Below are positions 22,850 to 33,337 of a stretch of DNA of 64,000 nucleotides, in pieces (within the stretch, counting starts at the first letter, position 1; each line of letters begins with the position of its first letter). Source of the DNA: Lampris incognitus (taxonomy: Eukaryota > Chordata > Actinopteri > Lampriformes > Lampridae). The notes under the pieces were generated by a model. It saw nothing but the letters and a program-made list of their open reading frames with translations, made no database searches and was not told the origin of the DNA. A program made the translations under genes and the position numbers. Location: positions 3,168,230 to 3,232,229 of the forward strand of contig NC_079221.1 in the NCBI RefSeq assembly GCF_029633865.1, read 5' to 3'.

Positions 22850-23140
22850 AAAAAATGTCTGCGTAGGTTTCCTCCGGGTTCTCTGATTTCCTCCCACCAT
22901 CAAAAGACATGCATGTTATGGTCAATACTGCTGTCTGTGCCCCTGACTGAAGCATGGCAAGAAGAACCGGAGTTGGTCCCCGGGCACTGCACGGCAGCTG
23001 CCCACTGCGGCTGCCCATTGCGGCTGCCCATTGCGGCTGCCCACTGCGGCTGCCCACTGCTACCAGTGTGTGTGTTGGGATGGGTTAAATGCAGAGGATG
23101 AATTTCTCCACGGGAATTAATAAAGTATATCTTATCTCAT
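22850..23140 (+). mobile_element. SINE family B', 5'-truncated, nested
   Basis: It lacks the tRNA head and starts at CTGCGTAGGTTTCCTCC. It contains AAAAGACATGCATGTTATGG, GGATGGGTTAAATGCAGAGG and ends in GGAATTAATAAAGTATATC. A 13-bp tandem repeat expands its middle (22998-23062). Confidence 0.8.
22998..23062. repeat. 13-bp tandem repeat (5 copies)
   Basis: Five copies of CTGCCCACTGCGG, two of them with ATT for ACT, sit where other copies of this SINE have a single unit. It is therefore a local expansion private to this copy. Confidence 0.93.
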
Positions 23141-25318
23141 TTTATCTTAAAACATGTCCATATATCGGTATCGGTAATTGGCCAAAATGAGTTGGGAAAA
23201 TATCGGATATCAGCAAAAATCCAATATCGTGCACCCCTGGGAAATACAACTGTGATATTTTAACCATGCTGCTTCTTCCAAAACGGTCTTCCCACTCGCT
23301 TCTCAGTCATGGCATCCACATGTCTGTGACTGCCTGTGAAACACAGTCATTTCCAGTCTGTTGTCAGTCTCCAGAGAGAAGGCCTTTAATCCGGTTCTAG
23401 CATATGTGAGAGGCTATATATTTCCAAGGCCTAGCCCTAATGTGTTGAAGAGCTCATGAGTTTTCCGAGTTGGAAGTAGAGGGAAGCTAAACTCAGGGTC
23501 ATATATTGTCCACTCCCGGTAGACTCGGCACACATGAAGAAAATCCATTATTCCCCTTTCAGATTACACGCTGCAGAGAAAGCCTCCTTTTGCCAGATGG
23601 CAATTGGACAAATGACCAGTCTGGACGGTGGCTTGTGTAGTCAAGTTTTTACCTGTTCTTTTGGGATAATCACCAGGTTCTTCAAATCAGCATTTGATAA
23701 AGATGTGAGCTGGGGGAAAAGGGCTCTTAGGACCTAGCTCATACAAGCGAGACGTGCGATAAGCTGACCGATGCCTCCCAGAGCTCTCCGGCCGGGGTGT
23801 GCTACACTCTTGGCTGAGGTGACTGAGGCAGCTGCCAGACAAAGTTTTGTGTCTGATGTGGGTGACCCAGTGTTAATCACACCAGTGTGGAGTGCCATGC
23901 GCATTAGAAGGCAGACAACTGTTTCAGCTGTTAGACTTACCTCCCACCTCCCAGAGCCATCTCACACACACACACACAGAGCAGTTGGCAAGGCTTCTTG
24001 GTGTTTATTTGGGACTGCAGAGACGGGGGCCATGCGTGCACCTGGCCAGACTGGAGGCAGCAGGCTGGTAGCTGACCTGTCAACACTGAGGGGGCTCAGC
24101 CATGCTGCCCTGATCTCGTTACAATACATTCCCTAACAGATGAACTCCCGGGACAATAATTTGCCAACAGCAGCGATGTCACTTTCATATTTTGGATTAG
24201 CTGAGCTTCGGTGATAACAGGCACAGTCTTAATCATCTAACAAGGGGAGAGGTGGCGGGGGGGGGGGTGTTCGTAAAAGAGATATAACAACTTTCTGCTG
24301 ACAGTTTTTAAATAGTATAGACGACCATGGGTGGTCTGACGCTCCGTCGTGCACATGAGGCCCTCCTTTATCACTGTAATTATCTTCCGAGTAGCTCTGG
24401 AGCTTTCAGCGCACACACACGGTATTCCCTCAGGAAGGCACACGGGACCGCGTTGGCCCTTTTCATCAGACGTCTTCTGCAACAGGGGGTGGCTTTGCTC
24501 TGTAGACCAAAAAATCCCATCAAAATAAACCTCTTTTAATTGAGACACAACTGCACATAAGTCAGACTTGGACAACAATGTGCCGCTTCGTTGGTTTTGT
24601 AGTTCACAGATTTTTTTTTTTAAGGGTTGAATTTGATTAGAGGCAACCCAAATTAGATTTCAGGAAGTGGTTCAGGAAGATGAAAGGAATATTCACAGTT
24701 TAGTGGACCACTAATGGTGTGTTGGTGTGTGTGTGCGTGTGTGCGAGACACCATTAAGGCCTGTACCCTGTTGTCTCAGCTGTGATGGTGACGGGTGCAT
24801 GCTGTCTCGGCTGTTTCTGGGAGTGTCTTGTGTGTTGTGACAAGAGACGGTGATTTGTTACAGATGGTTGGACCGGACGGCAGATGAAGTTGATTATAAA
24901 GCGATGTTTATCTCTTTCTAATGAAGGTTGTGTGCTTTCTCCTGCGGTTCTGTAAATGATAATGAGGATAGGTAGGCTGGTTCTTCAACAGGATGATTCT
25001 CTGTGCAACATGATGCAGCTGAGATTGGAGACATTCCTTCCTGTTTTTTACTGCCTGCAGGGGTTTAACATGAAGAATTTTTACTGTTATCACAAGGGTT
25101 TCCTGACAGCAGGTGGTTGGGCAATTCTTTGAGTAGCCAATTTAGATAAATCAAACAGTGCAAAATATTAAATCTGAGAAATATTCGGCTTCATAAGAGC
25201 TCTGCCTTTTTGAAATCTAGTGCAGTTAAACAAAGGCTATTTTATGAAATAGCCCCTGTTGCCATGTGGGATTAGCTCAGCTGTTGTCTTCTGGGCAATC
25301 AGAAATGGAAATCTTTCA

Positions 25319-25745
25319 CCCCCCCCCTTTTCTCCCCAATTGAATTTGACCAATTGCCCCGCTCATCCGAACCATCCCGGTCGCTGCTCCACCCCCTCTG
25401 CTGATCCAGGGAGGGCTGCAGACTACCACATACCTCCTCCGACACATGTGGAGTCGCCAGCCGCTTCTTTTCACCTGACTGTGAGGAGTTTCACCTGGGG
25501 GACGTAGCGCGTGGGAGGATCACGCTATTCCCCCCAGTTCCCCCTCCCCCCTGAACAGGCGCCCCGACCGACCAGAGGGAGGTGCTAGTGCAGCGACCAG
25601 GACACATACCCACGTCTTGCTTACCACGCGCAGACATGGCCAATTGTCTGTAGGGAAGCCTGACCAAGCCGGAGGTAACATGGGGATTCGAACCAGCCAT
25701 CCCCGTGTTGGTAGGCAACCGAAGAGCTATGCTACCCAGACTCCC
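25319..25745 (-). mobile_element. tRNA-derived SINE, family A, copy 4
   Basis: Near-complete minus-strand copy. GGAAATCTTTCA at 25307-25318 is repeated exactly at 25746-25757, a 12-bp target-site duplication that fixes the element ends. The tRNA head at the right has lost a few bases (GAAGAGCTATGCTACCCAGA). Confidence 0.94.
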
Positions 25746-26252
25746 GGAAATCTTTCATCTTTGCTTAGTTGTAATCCAGTATGTAACTCATGCGGGTTTT
25801 GGGGACAGCACAATCAGAAAAGTGTAACAACAAAAAAACCCCAAAAAACACCCAGTTGATTGATTTGCCTTTCCCTTGACACCCTCCCCATCGCTCTTCT
25901 GTATGCCTGTCAACTGCTGTAGGGATTCACTTCCCTCTGATTGGTTGATGAAATACCTGCTGTCACCGATATGTGACATGAGTGCCTTTGAGGGCTCTGG
26001 TCTCTCAGATTAGGTGTCAGCCTGCTAGATTTTTCAGTGTACTTTGTCATGGCGAGGTGGAAATCCAAGCGCGTGGCGAAGATGAACCTTTTCTGACACA
26101 GAGGTCATAGCCAACATCCCTTCGCTAAAAAGCTGTTGTGCATTGCCCAAAGCGACCGGTCTAAGATTTCCAATATCTTCTGTGTTCCTCCTCTTAGCAC
26201 AGCTGTGTACCAGCCTCCCCTTAAACCACCTCCACCACAGCCATTTTGAGAA

Positions 26253-26285
26253 GCGCTCGCTCGCTCGCTCGCTCGCTCCCTCCCT
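26253..26285. repeat. (CGCT)n/(CCCT)n microsatellite
   Basis: Tandem GCTC tetramers passing into CCCT tetramers. Confidence 0.9.
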
Positions 26286-27539
26286 CTCTGACAGCCTGCA
26301 AGACTTCTTTGCAGTGCTCTTCCATGGTGGGTAGCGGTTATAGCAGAAATATTTCTGCATTAGCCAAACGGTTCCTTGGACTGAAATGTTGAGGTCGAGG
26401 TGAATCAGGAATGCGTTGTTCTCTTCTCTGGTAATTGTTTGGTGACAGTACAAATTGAAGTTGGTTCTGTTGTGTGAAGTTTTGGGGGTGACGTGTTCAC
26501 CTTGACTGCCCCTATTATCATAGGAATGATATGCAGAAATCTTTTTTTTTGTTGTTTCTTTAACGGAAAAGCTCTTCCAATTAGTAAGTGATGACCTTTT
26601 CCTTTCGCCCCAAGGCTTTCAGGCCAGAGCTGTTGCTGCAGCACCTGGATGTGGTAACAGAGCAGAGGAGGCAGTCAGTCTGGATATGTCAGTGAAAGGG
26701 CATGTTCAGGGTCTTTTATAGCACTTGTCCCTGAGAGGGGAGAGCAGGAATTTGTAAACAAACCAAGGTAAACTTTGCTTTCATAAATCTGGAGTTGGCA
26801 TCACTGGGAGTGTGACTGCGGAGCTGAGGCAGACAGACGGACAACAGCACACATCCAGGCAGCCGCAGGATGTCTAGACCACATACGGCGCACAGAACAC
26901 GTGTGCACACAGGACAAATGCCAGTACATGGACGGTAACAAAAATGCATACCCCCCCCCCCCCACACACACAGGCAACCCCAATGCACATTTTTCATGTA
27001 CAGAATCAACAGCCTTTTGATAATTGTTAACTCAACCGTAGCGACTGGCTCCTGTGTCATCAGCTCATGGTTTACCCTTGGACAAACACTTAGGCTCACC
27101 GCCAAGCTTTGATTTTGCTATTGGTTTGTCATTTGAGCTTCTAACTACAACAATGCAGTTAGGATTAGAAAGTCTTTTCAAACCAGGTCCACTGAAAACA
27201 TGTGGACTTAGTTGTATTCTTCTGCTACTATCCAGCTGGCTGCAGCTAGCTCAAATTAAAAGAAGCAATTGTGCTGATGTCTGTGAAATGGCCTTTGACA
27301 GCTGGCCAGGTTTGCTACACTCTTCTCTGTCATGTTTATATAGGTTTTCATGCCCAGGCAGTAGTGATAAGATTTAAAAGGGTGGAAATAAAGAGTGCAC
27401 CTGATTCACAAAGAGGACCATTGAGTGCAGCTCGGGACCTACACCAGTATCAAAGCACTGTGCAGCCAGCAGGCAACAATTAGCAGGGCGTTGCTCAAAC
27501 CACATCTCTCTCACTCAGACATACACTCACTCACTCACT

Positions 27540-27540
<1 letters not shown>

Positions 27541-27581
<41 letters not shown>
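27541..27581. repeat. (CA)n microsatellite
   Basis: About 18 CA units after a short CG-containing lead. Confidence 0.95.
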
Positions 27582-27582
<1 letters not shown>

Positions 27583-28481
27583 CCTCAAACCTCAGGTGTA
27601 TCAACATGAGACCCGCCCTGCCTCTGCCTTCACGTCTCTTGAAAAGTAAAGTGCACTTCAGGAAAAGCAGTGGACTTTGTCAACAGTTGCATTTGCAGAA
27701 AACTCGTATCAGACGACAAATATGGAGCCTCGGCTACATTTTCCATTGACATCTCCTGACCCAAAGCTTCTGTAGTGAAACGCTTTGAAGCTAATATAAT
27801 TTTGCTAATCTCGTTCACACTTGAATTGACCCTCAGTTGCCACAATCTGACCACGCAGTCTTAAAGGAGTTATTGTGACATAACTCAATTGTACTGATTT
27901 AGAGAGAATAGTCTTAATATTACATAGTAACCTGAAGTTGAAGTCTTGCATTCCAGTGAATTTCTTGGCTCGGTGAAATATGATTGCGAGCCACCGTGGA
28001 TGTTAAATATCGTTCAGCACAGCTGTCCCAGTGCTGTAATATTACATATGCTGTGGCGGGCTAACTGAACATTATTCAGCTGCATCCAGAATCGTTTTTT
28101 TATTGCACAATCTTTTTTAATCGCTCATTAAATTACTCATGCATGTTGTGGTTTTTACAAAGTGATTGTTTGAATACTCATTGTAACCCAAGCAAAAGAT
28201 CTGTTTTATTTGGCATCCGTAAGGAACACCTGTTCTGTTGAAATAAGTTTATACCTTTGTCGAAGTTTTTCTTTTTACATTTTTTTTTGGAGGCGGCGTG
28301 CCCAGGTGTATCTGTTGATTCTATATCTGGCTCTTTAGTGTGGCTAAGTGAACTGGCATAAGGTCAGATCTGACACAGGCCTTCCTGAACAGAGGCTTCT
28401 GGCTGGGACGTATCTGGAGCAGTGCTTCCGTGATTCCCAGAGGCGCCGCTATCTGCCAGAGCAGCGGCTGGCACACCACAT

Positions 28482-28482
<1 letters not shown>

Positions 28483-28540
<58 letters not shown>

Positions 28541-28582
28541 CACACATACACACACACACACACAATCACACATACACACATG
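28483..28582. repeat. Interrupted (CA)n microsatellite
   Basis: A long CA array broken by AAATCACACATACA-type interruptions. A second C-run plus CA array follows at 28756-28783. Confidence 0.95.
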
Positions 28583-29194
28583 CACTCACAGCCGTTTCCC
28601 CGCTCCACTCCCCCTGCACTTTGCACCGACGCTGCTGGTGACCTTGGAAGTGCTGGCGTATCGATGGAAAACAGAAAAGCAAAACAAACACACCAGGACT
28701 GGCCGGGAACAGAGGGTGATGTCATCTCAAACTTGATAACAGCACGGCATAACACCCCCCCCCCACACACACACACACACACCCAGGGTCAACACATTTT
28801 CTCAGATACTTCAAAGAGAGGAGAAAGGATAGTCTATCAGCCGGCAACCAGGGGTGTTTTTCGATGGCTTTTGATGGCGGATAGTGGCGGTTACGGCACT
28901 TCATTGGATGGATGGTGAGATCAGCAGGCCACACAGGCTTATCTAATTACAGCGTGACCTGACTGGGCATATGCATTCCTTCTTTATGGTTTTCCTTTTG
29001 CGTTTGATACTTTTCAACACCCGACACACACCACTGCAGACTGTCTGCACCTGAAGCGGTGTATCTGTGTCTGTCCTTATATCTGTCATGGAATTTTTTC
29101 TTTAAGGGTGACTTAACTACACGTAAATACTTCCACTGCTCACAGGGGGTAGAATTTGATAGTTTTTCACTTTGGAATTTTATATTACAAAATT

Positions 29195-29935
29195 CCAAGT
29201 TCATGCGCGAATTCGCATTTGTAGCGGCCTCACCCAATACCGGTATTGGAAGATGGCGGCGTGAATTCACATTTGTGGTGGCGGCCTCACCCAGTACCAT
29301 CCATGCAGTCAAGTCAAGTCAATTTTTGTCTGCGTCTTAAGTTTTGTCTTCATTTGATGGCTGGGAGAGCTGGTGCTGGATTGGCTGGGAGAGCAGGGTA
29401 GGCTAAGCTAACTGCTAGCTCACGCAGACCAGCAGTTCTGATAACACCGAGGGCGGTCTGGCGGTGGCCTCACCTGGCGTTGACTGTGGTGTTTTTGATG
29501 TCATCGTGAGGAGTGCGGGGAGGTGTGTCGAGGGTGTCTGGCTGGGAGAGCTGGTGCTGGATCAGCAGGGAGAGCTTGGTCTGCTTTGTCCGGTGGGCCC
29601 GGGGACCACGGCCCCTGCCTGGAGCTGCGCCCAAGGAAGAAATGCCGAGGGCGCTCTGACAGGATGCAGAAGCAGGGCAGGCTAAGCTAACTGCTAATCC
29701 ATGCAGACCGGTGGTTCTGACCGTCATCCTGGCTGGCGTTCGTTCCCTTGGACAGTGATATTTTTTGTTTAGTTTGGATATGTGTGCTAGTGTGGGTGTG
29801 TGTGTTCTTGTAGTTTTTGGGTATGTTGTTGTCTTTGTGTTGTACTGCTGTGGTCTGAGGGAAATGGCATTTTGTTTCATTTCATGTACGCAAGTGCATG
29901 AAGTGAAATGACAGTGTTCCTGATTCCTGATATTA
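29195..29935 (+). mobile_element. Internally deleted LINE (L1/Tx1-like ends)
   Basis: The left part contains GGAAGATGGCGGCG (29248-29261), like the YY1-bearing start of L1-type 5' UTRs. It lies between two imperfect copies (period 52 bp) of a GAATTC...GCGGCCTCACCCA segment at 29211 and 29263. The middle holds imperfect repeats of GGCTGGGAGAGCTGGTGCTG and of GGCTAAGCTAACTGCTA. The right end (CATTTCATGTACGCAAGTGC, then TTCCTGATTCCTGAT) is a typical teleost LINE terminus. No reverse transcriptase lies between them. Clade assignment is tentative. Confidence 0.55.
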
Positions 29936-30034
29936 GTTTAGCTGGGTCATATTTTAAGACGTTGGTGTTTATGGATTCATTATCTGGCTTTATGTATCCA
30001 CCCAGCCCTTGATGTCACAGTGTTTGACTCTGAA

Positions 30035-30036
<2 letters not shown>

Positions 30037-30089
<53 letters not shown>
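30037..30089. repeat. (GT)n microsatellite
   Basis: About 26 uninterrupted GT units. Confidence 0.97.
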
Positions 30090-30090
<1 letters not shown>

Positions 30091-32019
30091 ACCTCTGCTA
30101 GAGCCTTTGGCCTTGGGGCCCCTTCTCTCTCCTCGGCTCTGCTCTGCTCTGAATGGCACACAGAACTGCTTTTTGTGAATGCGTCCGCAGAATGAATGCC
30201 CTGCCATCCCTGGCCTAGGAGAGTTGGGGACTGGGTGAACTAATGACCTCGGCTCCTTTGTACCCGGCCTCAAAGGAAAAGGGAATATCGCCGTCATTCT
30301 TGGGACGGTATTTCATCCCCCTTTTTTTCCTTTTTCTTTTTTTTTTTTTTTACTGGAGGACTGGTTACACCTACAGGAGAAGTTCAGGTTGGATAAACGT
30401 TTGGCAGGAAATCTGTGGATAACCTGCTATGGTCCTAGCTTGAGCCCTATAATTAGCATTAAAAGATGAGTCAAACAATACATCGCCCTTGCTAACACGA
30501 AAAACCAGAAATCCTCCTTTAGTTTCAGCAAAGAACAACCATAGCTGCAAATCTGATTCATGCTCGACTCTGATAACAGATTTTGAAACATGGCACAAAG
30601 CCATGTGATTCACCCCAACTCTGGTTGTTTGTTTATGAGATTAGGCTCCCTCGAAGGGATTGGATGGACAGCCTTTGTGCTATAACCTTGTCCGTTTAAC
30701 ATTACAGAAGGAAATCACTAGCTGAGACATCCAATCATTAGGCACTTAGTGGTGTTCTCATGACCTCACCTGGCCCCCGAAGAAGCTCTGCCTAATGATC
30801 TGTACTAATGGCCATCCAAATCTGTTGTTAAACCAGTCCCCATAGCAACCCAAGGCCATACACTGCACTGCATCAGGCATTGTTGATGGAAATCAGCTCC
30901 ACTCTGGCTCATAGCTGCTTTGTGCATATGGTTATCAGCAGGAAGTTGCCAGGCTGATGATGCACACCTACCGGAGAAGCTACAAGGTTGACAAGGCAAT
31001 TACAATATAAAGAGTGGCTGTAAAAGTCCAGCCCAACTCTCCTGTCTACTTGTTAGGGGGTCGAGTTGTGAGTCCTCCAATCTCGAAGCCACCGTGTCCT
31101 GGGTATCTGTTCCCAGTCATCAGATGATTGATCACAGTATGATATATTGCTCAGGGTCATCCATCATCCTTTTTTCGTTTTCCTTTTTTTTTTTTCCTTT
31201 CGCTCAGACTGTACCAGCTGTCACCTTGACAGAGAAGGTTACAAAACTGTGCCAGGATACAAGTAAAGGACAATCAACTAATTAGCCCCATGTAAACTCA
31301 GTGTCAGCCGTTGCATGTTTTTGTGAGCATTCAAGCAGCTCCCCCACAGATACCGTAAAAAATTGACATTCTTCTGAACCACCAGGAACTTGCGTCGGTT
31401 CAATTACAATTCAGTGTCAAGCTGTCAGCCTGTTGATCAGAAATGGTCAACTTTGGTGCCGTCCCGCAGCATCTCGACTCCGGAGCTTCAAAGCACACAC
31501 AGCGGCGGACTCTGCTGTCCCCAATCAACAGGCTGTGATTAGGATTAGCTGTTTGTGAATGGGGATGAATAGGAGGTGAGAGGGTTAGTTTCTCCCTAGT
31601 GTGGGAGCGAGCCGGCATGCCCCGCTTCTCCAGAGTCCACGACTGAAGAGGCCTGTGGAGAGGCATTCAGACTGGGAGCCTCTCACACAATGCTGCCAGT
31701 ATGAATATCAATAACTCCCCAGCCAGTACTGTCGGCAGCGGACCTGCTGTATTATGTTCCAGAGCTGTGATATTATAAGTACACTTTTGGCAACTTGGCA
31801 GCTCATAGTAATTAGAGTTTCAACATCCAGTGTCAGGATTTGTGTTTTGCTCATTGATCTTTTGATTTAGAGAGGGCACGAGACAACCAAAAGGATATAT
31901 ATTGAAGTTTTCCTGCAGGCTTATATCCTTGGCAACACTTTGAAAGTCTGTGGTCTTTTTCATTTAAACATCAGAGTCCTGCAACAGTCGATGGCATAAG
32001 CGTGTCTCCTCTTTCTTCT

Positions 32020-32482
32020 TCTTCTTTTTTTTTGGATCCCCCCCCCCTTTTTTCCCCCCCACCCAGTTGTACCTGGCCACTTACCCCACTCTTCTTAGCC
32101 ATCCCGGTCTCTGCTCCACCCCCCTCTGCTGATCCGGGGAGGGCTGCAGACTACCACATGCCTTCTCCCGTACATGTGGAGTCACCAGCCCCTTCTTTTC
32201 ACCTGACAGTGAAGAGTTTCACCGGGGGGACATAGCGCATGGGAGGATCACGCTATTCCTCCCAGTTCCCTTTCCCCCCTGAACAGGCGCCCCGACCAAC
32301 CAGAGGAGGCGCTAGTGCAGCGAGCAGGACACATACCCACATCCGGCTTCCAGCCCACAGGCACGGTCAATTGTTTCTGTAGGGATGCCCGACCAAGCCG
32401 GAGGTAACACGGGGATTCAAACCGGGATCCCCATGTTGGTAGGCAACGGAATAGACCGCCACGCTACCCGGACGCCCTCTCG
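32020..32482 (-). mobile_element. tRNA-derived SINE, family A, copy 5
   Basis: Complete minus-strand copy with an extended T- and C-rich 3' end at the left and the head (GCTACCCGGACGCCC) at the right. CCTCTTTCTTCT at 32008-32019 recurs at 32483-32494, a 12-bp target-site duplication. Confidence 0.93.
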
Positions 32483-33162
32483 CCTCTTTCTTCTGACGTT
32501 GAAATGATTCAACATCTTCATTTTCAGGTTTTGTCAGTTTAAAGCTGTGGAGCTGATGCTTTATTTCTTCGGTGGAAGAAATACACCTATGTTCCTCTTA
32601 GTTTTTTATAGTCTTGGAAGCGAATTTACACGGTGACCTTGAGCAATGATTGGCTGTGAACCACGCATGTTTGCATTGTCTCATGGTTGGCTTACTTCCC
32701 GAAGTCCTGGTGGGACTTTAAAGTATTCGAGATGCAGAATATGTCCAATTATACAGCAGTGCTGTGTGTGTTTTCAGCATCAGTAGGTTTTATAGCACAC
32801 CTGTGCTCCTTCCTCTGCATGCTCTCCTTGAGCAAGACGAGCAGCTCATCAATATTCACAGTTACGTGTTCTCACACAGAGATGATGGTTTAATTAAAAT
32901 CAACTTTCACTCTGCCTCAGTGTTATCAGCTGGCATAGCATATCTGTCCCCCCTGTGTGTCCCGTGTTTTCCCAGATGCCCTCTATAATGCCTCCCTCTT
33001 AGCGAACAGCTTGAGATTGAACTGGGTCGTGATATTATTTTGGCTCAGATGTTTTTCCCATACCCACTTAGATTGACCGTTTATGAAGAGGAATGGGAAA
33101 AGTCACAGTCCCTGCCCAGCGCTGCTCCCCTCCTCCTCCTCTCTGTCTCACAAAGACCCCCC

Positions 33163-33164
33163 CC

Positions 33165-33197
<33 letters not shown>

Positions 33198-33301
33198 CAG
33201 TCTGTCTGCCTTTCCCTGGGGCCAGTGGTGAAGACATTCCAGAGCTCAGGCCACTGCAAAGCTTAGCATCAGAGGCAGAAAGAGACAGACAGAGAATGAG
33301 A

Positions 33302-33335
<34 letters not shown>

Positions 33336-33337
33336 GT
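33163..33337. repeat. (CA)n and (GT)n microsatellites 100 bp apart
   Basis: A C-run plus CA array (about 33163-33196) and a GT array (33302-33337) lie on the same strand. Their transcript could pair as a hairpin in the intron RNA. Confidence 0.93.

Larger units (their letters stand above)
21151..23239. mobile_element. hAT transposon interrupted by four retroposons
   Basis: The left end TGGGGATGCACGAT and the reverse-complemented right end CAGGGGTGCACGAT match at 11 of 14 positions. Beyond them both arms carry the cis-repeated words ATCGGTATCGG, CGATA and ATATCGG. Flanking 8-mers CGAAATAG (21143-21150) and GGAAATAC (23240-23247) share six central bases, a decayed 8-bp duplication. Inside lie a family A SINE, an L2-like LINE tail, a second LINE tail and a B' SINE fragment. 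No transposase frame survives. Confidence 0.8.

Noticed and set aside
25259..25507. A recurring peptide (HPPPSADPGRAADYH...ESPAASFHLT) found in many places, suggesting a conserved protein family
   Set aside because: It is the translation of the family A SINE body; the same DNA recurs nine times in either orientation with indels.
28321..28918. Cys-Val and His-Thr repeat proteins
   Set aside because: They arise from the CA/GT microsatellite read on either strand.
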